Positions 10,494 to 20,937 of a stretch of 64,000 nt of DNA are shown one piece after another. The stretch spans positions 370,707,124-370,771,123 of the forward strand of contig JAVHZZ010000002.1 in the NCBI GenBank assembly GCA_036250195.1, in the 5' to 3' direction. The stretch's first letter is position 1; every line of letters starts with the position of its first letter. Below the pieces are notes generated by a model. That model ran no database searches. It was not told the origin of the DNA and saw nothing but the letters and a program-made list of their open reading frames with translations. The translations under genes and the position numbers were made by a program. This DNA is from Mixophyes australis (Eukaryota > Chordata > Amphibia > Anura > Limnodynastidae).

Positions 10494-11826
10494 TGTTATT
10501 ATTATTGTTGATTTGTAAGGCGCCACACTGCTCTGCAGCGCTGAACAGTAGAGAAAACAGGACATACATAAAACTGGGACATAAAAGGTACACAAAATAA
10601 ATGCAGACATGAAAACAAAAGGTATAAAGTACCCTGCTCATTAGAGAGCTTACATTCTAAGTGGACGAGGGCACAGCTGAAAAAAGAGGAGCAAAAGTGG
10701 TTCAGAGTGAAGATTGGGGCAGTTGTGAGGGTGCATTAGTGTGAATAGTGTTATCGGGGATAAGATCACCTAAAAAAGAGATGGTTTTTCAAAGAGCATC
10801 TAAAGATTTGAAAGCTGTGGGAAAGTCTGATTGAGCATGGTAGGGAATTCCATTAGTGGGGAGCAGCACAGGAGAAGTCTTGTAGGCGGGAGTGAGAGGT
10901 GGTTACCAGAGACGAGACAAGGTGCAGGTCTGAGAGGGCAGGAGGGAGAGTATTTTGATATGAGATTTGAGATGTATGCAGGGGTAGTGTTGTTGAGGAC
11001 TTTGTAGGTAAGTGTGAGTAATTTGAATTTTATTCTGGAGTACACAGTGAGCCAGTGTAGGGATTTGCAAAGTGGTGCAGCAGATGTGGAGCAGCGAGAG
11101 AGGAAGATCAGTCTTGCAGCAGCATTTAGGATGGATTGAAGTGCAGATATATGGGTGTCAGGAATGGATAAGAGTTTTGTTAGCATGCTGACTAAGACAT
11201 GGGTGTATTCTGGCAATGTTTTTAAGGTGGAGTCGTGGGACTGGGAGATAATCTGGATATGAGAAATAAAGCAGAGGGTGCAGCCCTTGTGACATCAAGG
11301 CAGCAGGCTTGGGAGACTGAGAAAATCGTAGTGCTATTGACAGTGAGGGATATTTGAGGGCAGTTGGTGACTCTGGCAGGAGGAAAGTTAATAAGCTCTG
11401 TTTTGGACATGTTGAGCTTTAGGTAGTGTTGGGAACTCCATGTGGAGATAACAGGAAGACGGTTATACAAGATAGTACAGAAGGAGAGAGGTCAGGGGAA
11501 GAGATATAGATTTGGGTGTCATCAGCGTAGAGGTGGTATTGGAGGCTGACTTATTGAATTAGTGTCCCAAGAAAAGAGATGTGCAATGAAAAAGTAATGG
11601 GCCAAGAACAGAGCATTTTAGGAGACCCCAACGATAATGGTAGTGAAGCAGAGGATTTGCCAGAGGTAGAAACACTAAAGGAGCTGTTAAAAAGGTAGGA
11701 GGTGAACCAGGAAGGAAGTGTGTCATGAAGGCCAATGGAAGGAAGGGGTGTAGGAGAAGATGGTGATAAACAGTGTCAAAAGCAGCAGAGAGATCCAGGA
11801 GAATGAGTATGGAGAAATGACCCTTA

Positions 11827-12001
11827 GGGCTAGATTTACTAAGCTGCGGGTTTGAAAAAGTGGGGATGTTGCCTATAGCAACCAATCATATTCTAGCTTT
11901 CATTTATTTAGTACTTTCTACAAAATGACAGCTAGAATCTGATTGGTTGCTATCGGCAACATCCCCACTTATTCAAACCCGCAGCTTAGTAAATCTAACC
12001 C
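11827..12001. mobile_element. Harbinger-type palindromic MITE (175 bp)
   Basis: Ends GGGCTAGATTTACTAAGC and GCTTAGTAAATCTAACCC are inverted repeats. Inverted similarity continues inward through GCGGGTTTGAA and GTGGGGATGTTGCC almost to the centre. It is flanked by the direct repeat TTA (11824-11826 and 12002-12004), the TWA target usual for PIF/Harbinger. No coding capacity. It lies inside the L2 relic. Confidence 0.85.
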
Positions 12002-12469
12002 TTAGTATTTGCAGTAAGTAGATCATTGATCACTATTGTGAGAGCAATTTCAGTGGAATGTTGGGGTCGGTAACCTAATTGCAGAAACTCGAGAATGGAA
12101 AGAGAGAAGAGAAAGTGAGACAAGCATTTGTACACTAATCACTCTAGTAGTTTTTAGACAAAGGGGAAGAGAGAAATAGAGTGGTAGTTGGAGAAAGATG
12201 CTGGATCAGAGTTGGTTTCTTTAGAATTGGTGACATAAGCGCATATTTAAGGAGGATGAAAATGTGCCAGTGGAGAAAGACAAGTTGAAGAGGTGAGATA
12301 GAATTGGGCATGTAGTGGAGGAGAGGAAGCGTAGTAGTTGAAAGGAAATAGAGTCGAGGGGACAGGTTGTAGGTTATAGGTTAACATGATGAGATGAGTG
12401 TAGAGACTTGTCTTCAGTTACTGGAGAGAATGAATTAAGGGTGGATTGGGCAGTGTAGGTAAAGGTGGG

Positions 12470-12879
12470 CAGGGCCGGTGCTAGGGTCCACGGCGCCCTA
12501 GGCATTTTTAAAAAAGCGGCGCCCCCCCCGCATAAATCGCCGCCCATCCCCCCCCCGCAAAAATCGCCTCCCTCCTCCCTCCTCTCTCCTTACCTTGTCT
12601 CACCACCGCCGCCTCTCTGCTCCGTCTCCTCCCCTCCACTCACTGACACTAGTAAGTGGAGGGGAGGAGACGGAGCAGAGAGGCGGCGGTGGTGACAAAA
12701 TAGCCTCTTCCCCCTCTCCCGGTCCATCTGAATGCTGTGCGGCGGCCGTGACAGGTATGGTCAGCGGTCGCCGCACAGTTTTAAAGTATTTTAGAATACT
12801 GTGGCGCCCTCCAGGCACCCTCCAGAGCCCGGCGCCCTAGGCAAGTGCCTAACCTTGCCTAATGGGAGCACCGGGCCTG
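12470..12879. mobile_element. Non-autonomous hAT element (410 bp) with GC-rich palindrome
   Basis: Termini CAGGGCCGGTGC and GCACCGGGCCTG are flanked by a perfect 8-bp direct repeat AAGGTGGG (12462-12469 and 12880-12887), as expected for hAT. The middle (12601-12694) is a long inverted repeat: 'caccaccgccgcctctctgc' matches its reverse complement on the other arm, around ACTAG. Splice-donor-like sequences point outward from it (minus strand near 12596, plus strand CAG/GTATGG at 12755). No protein encoded. Confidence 0.9.
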
Positions 12880-13500
12880 AAGGTGGGTAGAGTGGGTGGA
12901 GTGAGTGGAATTTTGCATAAGGAAATATCTTGTCAAATGGTGTTTGAAATAGGTGGAAAAATCATGGGCTGAGCAGGAGGAGGGGGGAGGAGGTGCAGGT
13001 GGGCAGAAAAGTGAGTTGACGGTGGAAAAGAGGCGATGTGGGTTAGAAGACTGGGTGGATATTACAAATTTGAAGAATGTTTGTTTGGCAATTGAAAGGA
13101 CAGTACTGTAAGATGAAAGGATGAAATTATAGTGGAGGAAATCAGAATAGGAGCAAGATTTCCTCCAGTGGCGCTCTGCAGTGCGGGAGCACTTTTGCAA
13201 CTAGCGAGTCTGTTTGGTGTGCCATGGCTGGGATTTGGATTGTTGGAGACTATATGTAGTAGCTGGTGCTGCATTCTCTAAGGCTGAAGTGAGTATTTTG
13301 TTATAGAAAGAGGCAGCCTGATTAGGATAGGCTAGGATTGACTAGCGAGGAGGGAAGTAGTGAAGGCAAAATTATAATCGGGGAGGGAGTAATAGGATGA
13401 TGGAGAAAGAAGAGCAGTTTGGGATAGAAGTAAGGTGACAATAAATAACAAGAGAGAATGTAAATTGAGTAAGTGCATGATGAAGAGTTGTGAATGAATG

Positions 13501-13884
13501 TGTATTAGCTAGGGTAAAAATTGAGAAAGTAGAAAGAAACAATTGATCCAAATTGTGCGAGCAATGGATGAGATGAAGGATACTTTACCGCCCTCTGGCT
13601 GGGGATAATGCAGTAGGGAGTTTCTGCCGCTCTGACACAATGAGGTTCGGGAGGATGCTGACAGTTGGGTGCAGAGGGTCCAACAGCCAAACAGAGATGG
13701 CCACAGCAATCACAATTGAGCTCAGTAGGTAGCGGAACAGATGTTAAAAAAGCAATGACAGTTCCATTTCAGCCATCATCGGTTGCTTTAGTGAGGCAGC
13801 TGAGTAGCTCCAGCGTGCCATTTAAAAGTGGTCCAAGTGCTATGTTTGGCACTCATGCCGGGGGTTACTGACACCTACTCTATA
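13501..13884. other. Unassigned DNA between LINE relic and minisatellite
   Basis: May be the 5' part of the L2 copy or an older insertion. No recognisable coding block. Short open frames on both strands overlap one another and carry no motif. Confidence 0.4.
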
Positions 13885-14880
13885 CTATACTATATATGAT
13901 TGTCAGCATTCCATCATCCCCATTCTGCTTAATCGTCTCTATGCCACTATAGTACACTGTATGTGATTGTCGTCATTCTATCTTCACCATTCAGCTCACT
14001 CTTCTCTGTATCACAATACTACACTGTATAGTACATTGCATCTCCATCATTCTACTCAGTCTTCCCTGGGCCACTATTTTGTCCTGTACATGATTGTTAG
14101 CATTCCATCTCCAGCATTCCACTCTTCTCTGTGCTACTGTATTACACTGTATGTGATTATTGGCATTCCATATCTCACTCACCCCTGTGCTACTATATTA
14201 TACAGCACTTCACGAGTTTGCAAGCAGGACATTACTGATAAAGGAATTGTTAATGTCACTGAGGACTAATAGTGAGGCAAATATGCTAATTGACCATTCA
14301 ATAACTACTCTCATTAATTTACCACTTGCAAAGGCAGTTTCTAATTGATTGAACAGGAAATAGGAGGATGCACTGGACAAATGGTAATGTAGTATGAGCT
14401 GCAGCCAAGGATGGGGGTAACCAACCCCTATACGATAAAGATGGAAAAGTCCTGATGCGCTCAAATACTGATATCAAAGTGGGGGTGTGGTGCTGGAATA
14501 TATCACTAGAATAATGGTGATAGATGGCAGGGAAGATAAACTGTATGAAGCAGAGTAATATGGCAGTACAAGTGAGGTATGGTAGCCTCTGAGGAGAACA
14601 AGCAAACATCAAAACAAACAAAGTTCTATGATGTGGTAATGAATAGATAACCAAAGTTCTGTGACAGCTATGTGTCCTGTGCAGGAAATCGCTGAGGATC
14701 TGGTTCTGTGGCACTGGTGTGGCTGTATACAATGAGAGGCAGTGTGGAATAGCTATGCAATTACCTTGCAGCGCTATATCAAGCGCGTGTGAGTAGAGGT
14801 GTCTTGCAGCGATGATCTGCTGCCATTAATTTACCACTTGCAAATATTATTCCTTTTCTGCTCTAAATTAATTCTTTGTG
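13885..14880 (+). repeat. Unclassified repeat, copy A, right part, with 67-bp minisatellite
   Basis: From about 13895 to 14215 there are several imperfect 67-bp units (GATTGTCAGCATTCC, ATCATTCTRCTCA, TCTTCTCTGTGCCACTAT). Then comes a non-repetitive part (acgagtttgcaagc.. gacattactgataaaggaattg) that matches 23070-23262. About 470 bases at 14353-14822 are absent from copy B and are bounded by the repeated words CATTAATTTACCACTTGCAAA (14316 and 14823), so they look like a later insertion or local duplication. Confidence 0.6.
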
Positions 14881-14933
14881 TTAGACGTATATATCTATCA
14901 CTATATACTAGTCACATTATAGCAGACATCCTA

Positions 14934-15262
14934 GTCATCATTATCATTTATTTATATAGCTCCACTAATTCCGCAGCATTGTATAGAGAACTCACTCACA
15001 TCAGTCCCTGCCCCATTGGAGCGTACAGTCTAAATTCCCTAACACACACACAGAGACAGAGAGAGAGAGAGTAGGGTCAACTTAATAGCAGCCAATTAAC
15101 CTACCAGTATGTTTTTGGAGTGTTGGAGGGAACCGGAGCACCCGGAACAAACCTACTCATACACAGGGAGAACATGCAAACTTCATGGCCATGGTCGGGA
15201 ATCAAACTCATGACCCCAGTGCTATGAGGCAGAAGTGCTAACCACTAAGCCACCATGCTGCC
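14934..15262 (-). mobile_element. tRNA-derived SINE, full length (minus strand)
   Basis: Same family as 1166-1489 in reverse: (ATC)n tail at 14934, 'atttatttatatagctcc', a (CA/GA)n stretch at 15050-15071, 'gtttttggagtgttggaggg', and the tRNA-like head reversed at the right (gtgctaaccactaagccacc). It is 329 bp and largely intact. No clear target duplication found. Confidence 0.78.
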
Positions 15263-15540
15263 ATAGGACTTACAATCATACACACAATACATATAATTTA
15301 ATCCCAGCCAATTACACATAGATTCTGCCATACATTCATACAGTATAAATGGGTAATCATATATTATTAGATACACGTAACACATCATAGGGACAAGGAC
15401 ACTTTCCAGTAAAAACACAACTTTTGCTACTATACTAAAACAAACACTGTATTCCATTTGCTTCTCATCACAACACAAACTCATGTTCCGAATATATTTC
15501 AGCACAGTATTACTTACAAGTGCTAACTACAACAGAAACC

Positions 15541-16142
15541 ATATATATCTAATATATAAATGCTTAGTGGCGTCTGTCTGTCTGTGTGTGTGTGTGGAAA
15601 AAAAAAACCAAGTTGCAGCGCCACCTGCTGGGCAGAGTTATACACTGACCTACTAAATTCTTAGTGTGTGTGGGAAAAAAAATTCAAAAAGGGCTGAAAT
15701 TTGGTAAGGCTCAAACTCATTTTCGTGAGGTAATTTTACCCCATGAACACACATGTGTAGAGGCGTGCGTTAGTGTGTGTGTGTGTGTGTGTGTGGAAAA
15801 AAACTATTTTCTCAGAAAGGGCTCATCCAATTGACCTGAAATTTGGTATACTGACATTATTTGACAAAAAAATTAGAATAGTCAAGTCAGTTAACTTCCA
15901 TCATCCCCCTTCCCCCCGTGGGAGGGGTAGTAAAGGCTAAATTTACGAGTTGAGGGGTCAAACTCATTTTCGGGAGGTAATTTTACCTCATGAACACACA
16001 TTAAAAAGGCCGCTTGCGTCGGGAAGTAACGCTCTTCCACTGAGGAGGCCTGGGCTAGGTCCAAATGCATGACAAGAACCTTTTTAAGACCTTAAGTAGC
16101 TTGATTTGACTAGAATGCATGAGTATCATGCACGGGTTAACT

Positions 16143-16179
<37 letters not shown>

Positions 16180-16180
16180 C
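15541..16180. repeat. TG/TA-rich repeat, possibly a Helitron-derived element
   Basis: Starts TCTAATATATAAATG and includes a (TG)n run, GGAAAAAAA, and two copies of 'gaggtaattttaccycatg' (about 15727 and 15976). It ends 'catgcacgggttaacttg' followed by (TA)n at 16145-16177. There are no inverted termini and no target duplication. TC start and insertion next to AT-rich DNA fit a non-autonomous Helitron, but the 3' end does not read CTRR, so the class is uncertain. Confidence 0.35.
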
Positions 16181-18839
16181 CCAGAGGGTTGGTCAATTGG
16201 CAAGTGCATGTGGGTGATGCTGCCAACTACTATGTCATACTTAGCATTTGTTGTGCCATATAGTCTTATTTTAATGGCTGTTAGAGGACAGGTTCAGTTT
16301 ATATAAGTGTCAAAAATCCCTTTATGACAGGCCACTGGCCACTGTAAGGTGCTAGGAATGAGAAAATGGCAAAGGGAGATTGTTAGCATGATTGAATTAG
16401 CCTATTCTTTACTTGCCTACTGTGAGATCACATTTTACAATAATTCATATCTGGGTAAATATTCATTCGTATATTTTAGATTTTTATTGTATTAACTTGT
16501 GATTAAGCCAATTATCACTACAGCCTTGCATAGACATGATTAGCTGCTTCAGCAACAAACAAATTCTGGAGTGCTGAAGCACCTATGCATCCTAAAATAA
16601 CCCAATTCTACAGGGATGCAATTATCTGATCCTATTTTGTTTATTATCCAATTGAATAAACTGGTGATGAACTAAGCAATAGGTATTAATTATTTCCTTT
16701 ACTTCAGTGATGGTTATTTTCTTTGGTATGAAGGGTCAACATGGTGGAGAACTATACAGAATACCAAGAGATAATTTGAAAACAATAATATAATGTGTGC
16801 ATGACAAGTCTGGACAAATTACTCCTATTGGGGCAGCTATGCCCATTAGCAGTGGTGTCACTTAGCATGGGCACTAGTCACCATGCCACTAGTGTCAGGG
16901 GTAGTGCTCCAGGTGTAGCAAGTGGAGGGAAGACAAGATTTGTATGCTGAAGTATATCCTGCTATCTTTCTGCTCAACTGTTAGGTTCATGCTTTATTGA
17001 ATTGCATAAATTCAAAGGTTTGCCACTTGTTGTGACAAGCCGGGTAGGGAAGGTGTAACTTTCTTTCTACCACTCTCTTGTTATGTCCTGAAGAGACAGC
17101 AACTTGGAGAGTCATAGGAGGTTACATTGACTGACACACAGGGGCAGGCTAGGCTGGGGGGTAGGGGGCCATCTGCCTTCTGAACTGGTCCCATAGTGGG
17201 CTACCTTGGGCTGGGTCACTGGGCCAACTGCATTTTTATTTCCTTTAAAATGTTCCTAATAGGCTGCTGAGTCGAGTCTTGCCCCCCTGGCTAGAATTTG
17301 CCAACCCTCCCCTGCTGACACAGCAAGAGAATTCAATTATTATAATATTATAATGCACATCCCACCACAATCCCAAGTAAAAAAACAACCATTGCCGGTC
17401 TGTACCAAATTGCATTTTTCATTCTAGCTGCATTATAGTATCATAATATCCTTCTGTTATGAATACCAGAGAGTCTACCAGGGACAACGGGATCATAAAG
17501 GCAATAGGAGGCATATTCCAATAGCATCCCAGAGTCATCAATAGGAGGAGCATAAAAAAGATACCCAGGTACTTGGAGAAGAAATGAGTTGAGTTGTTTA
17601 TAAGATAATGTAAGATTATAGAATCATGGGTATACTCTTACTGAGAAAGTATATGGGAACAGTGTGAATTTTGCATATATGTGTTATGGGGGATCACTCT
17701 TTTTTTAACAATGGAGGACTCCTAAAACATGTCTTAGAAGCTCACTTAAAATATACAACTCTTATATTTTTAATCCCAAGGCAGAACAAATCAAGCAGTG
17801 GTCAGGTCAAAGAACTTTAATAGATATAATTGAAACCATGTTACTATGTTGTAATAAAATTATGTACTAAGTTTATTAATATTCATTTTATATTATATAT
17901 AATTAAATACACTTATTATATTGGATTATGGTTTTTCAAAGAGTTATGTGGCTCATGGTAACATTCTGCTCAAAGGACTTCCCCAAGAGAAAAGTAATCA
18001 GATCATTGTCTTGGAATGTATTAATGGATGATGCTAAGGTCCAAAACAATCAGAGTCACTGGTGGCTAACTTGTATTTTTTTTTATATACTTCTGCAGTG
18101 CTCATTGATGTAATCATCCATTAAGTACTACACATAGCCAAACCAAACAATTGTTACTGTTATTGTGTGCCAGAAATCTCAATAGTCTGCTTCTATGTTT
18201 CTGTGTTTTTCCCACTGACCCTCAGTAACCACATGATTGGATCTGTGAAAAAGACCTGTTCGTGTTATAATGGAAGTGAGTGGGTGACAGAGATCATGGA
18301 TGACCTAGTGCCCTCTAGACACACACTAGGAAATGAAATTGTGATTGAGAAGTAATAAGGTCGGTATTATAAAAGGAAACTATGCCACAGGAAGGAAGTA
18401 TAGAAGAAAAACGCCTCTGTTGGCTTATTTAAAATCAATAGAATTTTATTTCCTAAAACCCACATAGCAAAAGTACAAATGCAGAACCTTCTTTACAAAG
18501 TTCAATGCAAAATAGCAGCGTTAATTTTAGATGATGAATTCCTTTTAACCTGCTCCAAGACTGGTTTAGGCATATTTTTCAAAGACTCCTCAATACTAAT
18601 CCTCTCGTTCTCTGCCTTTTTTTTACAGATATGCACGGCAGGGTTTTCCTTATTACTGTTTAAATAAGGCACTTTTATGAAAAGACATATCGCAGTCCAG
18701 TATTTTAGCCAGAAAAGAACTCAGTATGCATGTTATATGTGACTCTTATTAAGGCAGTCGCCACAGGTCTCTTCAAGGGGAACTCTATCAGAGAAAATGT
18801 TATGCCGTTCCAATTATCAAAAATAAAACCAATTGTATT
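16181..18839. other. Unannotated AT-rich DNA
   Basis: No gene or named repeat is recognised. A moderately GC-rich block near 17100-17330 (GGGGCAGGCTAGGCTGGGG ... CCTCCCCTGCTGACACAG) has loosely inverted ends and may be an old transposon. The remaining sequence is AT-rich with no open frame above about 62 codons. Confidence 0.45.
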
Positions 18840-18990
18840 ATTATTATTATCCTTTATTTATAGGGTGCCACAAACGGTCCGCAGCATGGTACAGAGAGCA
18901 TAGAAGAAAGCAGTACATAGCATTACAGGATAATGCAGCAAGCACACTGCACTTAAAATCACAACACAGCTATGAAAACCACACAAGCAA
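18840..18990 (-). repeat. SINE/LINE 3' tail fragment
   Basis: (ATT)n followed by 'cctttatttatagggtgccac' and 'gcagcatggtacagag' reads, on the minus strand, as the 3' end of a LINE/SINE with (AAT)n tail. Similar tails occur at 10494-10640 and 60051-60180 (minus) and at 22230-22313 (plus). Confidence 0.55.
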
Positions 18991-19139
18991 TAAGGTATAA
19001 GGGTATCCCAGTGTGGAGAATTGCCCCGTCCGTCGGCCCTGGAAGAGAGTGATAATAGAAGACCGAAGAGACTCACCGGGCCTTCGTTCCAGCGGTGAGT
19101 ATCCCCGATCTTCTCTTACAAGTCCTGGCGGCAGTGGGC

Positions 19140-19290
19140 AGGTGAGCCAATCACGGCTCACCTCCGGCTGCTGGCCAATTAGAGGCCGGATCGGCCATTC
19201 AAACTACTGGTGCCGCCGCGAGCCAATCAGGGCTGATGACGTCAGCGCACCGTTGGCTTTATAAGCTGCCGGGCGCCGACACGAGGTCAG
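19140..19290 (+). promoter_or_regulatory. Promoter-like cluster: CCAAT boxes, CRE, TATA box
   Basis: Within about 120 bases are GAGCCAATCACGG (19143), GGCCAATTAGAGGCC (19173), GAGCCAATCAGGG (19219), a perfect cAMP-response element TGACGTCA (19237-19244) and GGCTTTATAAGC (19255-19266). Order and spacing (CCAAT and CRE upstream, TATA last) are those of a polymerase II promoter, with a start expected near 19290. It may belong to a retroelement leader or LTR; no gene body is recognised downstream. Confidence 0.55.
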
Positions 19291-19347
19291 TCCGGCGGTG
19301 GAGGAAAAAAAGGAGGACGTCACTTCCAGACGTCCAGCGGCAGAAGC

Positions 19348-19535
19348 GGCAGGGAGCCCTTGTAAGGGCTGTGAGCTACCCTGACGCCCGAAGACTTCAA
19401 TTAAGACACCGGAGCAGAGATCGTCGGCAGGGAGCCCTTGTAAGGGCTGTGAGCTACCCTGACGCCCGAAGACTTCAATCAAGACACCGGAGCAGAGATC
19501 GTCGGTGGGGAGCCCTTGTAAGGGCTAAGAGCGCC
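19348..19535 (+). repeat. 79-bp tandem repeat, 2.4 copies
   Basis: Units start at about 19348, 19427 and 19506 (GGAGCCCTTGTAAGGGCT, then CCTGACGCCCGAAGACTTCAA). The first two are nearly identical; the third is partial. Each contains the short stem AGCCCTTGTAAGGGCT. It lies where the 5' untranslated leader of the promoter would be. Confidence 0.85.
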
Positions 19536-19640
19536 CCGCCAAGCAGCCCTCAACAGCGCCGAAGAGGAGAAGAGGCGAGGGCGGTTGGAGAGCCTGGAAG
19601 ACCCGAAGACGGCGGGTCAAGCTGAGTTTCCTGCGCGGAG

Positions 19641-19652
19641 CAGGTGAGTATT
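19641..19652 (+). promoter_or_regulatory. Splice-donor-like site
   Basis: GAGCAG/GTGAGTATT is a near-perfect 5' splice consensus about 350 bases after the predicted transcription start. Candidate acceptors lie at 20591 and 20742. Confidence 0.45.
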
Positions 19653-19659
19653 CATTACT

Positions 19660-20330
19660 CTTTTAGGTCGGGCACAAGGCCCGGGGGCACCTTCAGGCAC
19701 TAGGCCTGTGGCACAGGTAGCGGTGGCCATGGTAGGTGTTAAGAGGGCACAAGGCCCTAGTTGTTAGAGGGCACAAGGCCCTAGTTGTTAGAGGGCACAA
19801 GGCCCTAGTTCTTAAGAGGGCACAAGGTCCTCAGGTAGGAGCACGGCTCCCCCGTAGGGCACCAGGCCCTTAAGTAGGTATAGGGCAAGTGGCCCTTAGG
19901 TAGGAGCTCGGCTCCCCCGCAGGGCACAAGGCCCTTAGGTATGTACAGGGCACGAGGCCCTCAGGTAGGAGCTTGTCTCCCATGCTGGGTATAAGGCCTG
20001 TAAGTAACTTCTGGCTGTAGGCCAGAATAGGTAGGAGCTCGGCTCCCCCGCAGGGCGAAAGGCCCTGGACTGTAGGAGGGCACAAGGCCCTTTAGTGCAG
20101 AGAGGCATAGGCCTCTGGTTAGGGAAGCGATAGGCTTCCGCGAGTGAAGCAGGGTGGCTGCCCTGTAGCGTAGCAAGGACTCCGGGTCTTTGCTGGTAGA
20201 GGGACATAAGGTCCCTGACTGTGAGCGGGCAGTAGGCCCTTGTAGTTGGCAGTGGGCATTCGGCCCAGATCTAGCAGGACGCTAGGTCCTGACGTAGAGT
20301 AGGGAACACTCGGTTCCTAAGTAGGTACTA
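19660..20330 (+). repeat. Array of GGGCACAAGGCCC hairpin units
   Basis: More than a dozen short palindrome-like motifs of the form GGGCACAAGGCCC, or variants (AGGGACATAAGGTCCCT, GCCTCTGG-type), occur. At 19744-19810 they form three 24-bp units (TTGTTAGAGGGCACAAGGCC). Other units alternate with GGAGCTCGGCTCCCCCGC. The array would sit inside the candidate intron. Open frames through it are by-products of the repeats. Confidence 0.75.
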
Positions 20331-20574
20331 AGTAGAGTTCTGGGGTGATGTTTAGAACCCCCTCCATCCGTCCGGAAGGGCACCTAAGTCCTGAGTCCCA
20401 GGACAAGGCGGGCTTAACGGCCGGGGCTCGGGCCACGGGGGTAGGCTTGTGGGGCACAGCGTCTGAGGATGCGAGAGTGGTCGGTCTGAGGTGAAGTACG
20501 GTGTGGTGAGTTCCATAGCGGTCCCTCGGGATTGGGTAAGTAACAGAGGTGTTGGGAAGGGCTGTCGTTGTGCT

Positions 20575-20592
20575 GTCTCTCTTGTCTTGCAG
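20575..20592 (+). promoter_or_regulatory. Splice-acceptor-like site
   Basis: Pyrimidine tract and CAG (TCTCTCTTGTCTTGCAG) before GTGCTGATCGG. One of two acceptor candidates for the donor at 19641. Confidence 0.4.
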
Positions 20593-20718
20593 GTGCTGAT
20601 CGGAAGACAAGGTAGTAGGAAGGAGTCAAGGGGGCACCATCGGAAAGTCACGTACCTGAGTATAGCAGCGGCAAGGTCTGTTCCCTTGGTGCACTCACCT
20701 TGTGGAGCTGTCCCTCCC

Positions 20719-20854
20719 GTATTCTCCCCCTTTCCCTTACAGCAAAATGAGTGCCCTGCACACGAAGTCAGGGGCCTCTTCCCCCTGCGGTATTTGGGCG
20801 CTCGGACATCCCCTACCCCTCCCCCTGTGGGCACCTCACACCAGAACGATATAA
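20719..20854 (+). CDS. Acceptor-like tract followed by a 35-codon open frame
   Basis: A strong pyrimidine tract ending TTCCCTTACAG (to 20742) is followed four bases later by an ATG at 20747 that opens a 35-codon frame to TAA at 20852-20854 (starts MSALHTKSGASS). I cannot assign a function. It could be the first codons of a retroelement protein cut off by the adjacent L2 fragment, or a chance frame. The acceptor context is what makes it worth recording. Confidence 0.25.
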
Positions 20855-20937
20855 AACTAGACAAGGGAAAAAGGAGAGGTGGGGGAATGAACCAGAGCAA
20901 ACTGAACCTGTACCCAGGCGTGTGAGTGCAACTAACA

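Larger units (their letters stand above)
10800..13200 (-). pseudogene. L2-like reverse transcriptase ORF2 relic
   Basis: Pieces read right to left on the minus strand. 13200-12880 resembles the pre-RT linker (SNPHRLFSTVNSLF, then Pro/Ser-rich). 11885-11559 holds the catalytic-core block LDLSAAFDTV and a later SVLGPLLF. 11470-11222 holds HYLKLNMSKTELINFPP. 11216-10800 holds LNAAARLIFL, KSLHWLTVYSRIKFKLLTL and YISNLI. These are the ordered signature blocks of L2/CR1-clade LINE polymerases. Frames change between blocks and stops are frequent, so no active enzyme can be made. An intact copy would encode endonuclease and reverse transcriptase for target-primed integration. Confidence 0.8.
10494..13500 (-). 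mobile_element. Degenerate L2-type LINE (minus strand), with two later insertions
   Basis: The minus strand carries relics of a non-LTR reverse transcriptase in several frames. The 3' end with (ATT)n lies at 10494-10510, inside a 67-bp minisatellite unit. The right limit is uncertain: clear reverse-transcriptase-linked sequence reaches about 13270, and the minisatellite resumes near 13885. Two transposons inserted later: a Harbinger MITE at 11827-12001 and a hAT MITE at 12470-12879. That gives a relative order of events: minisatellite repeat, then LINE, then MITEs. Confidence 0.75.

Noticed and set aside
19236..20925. Several 90-182-codon frames on both strands
   Set aside because: They overlap antisense to each other in a GC-rich tandem region. 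Length is explained by GC content and repeats, and no domain is seen.
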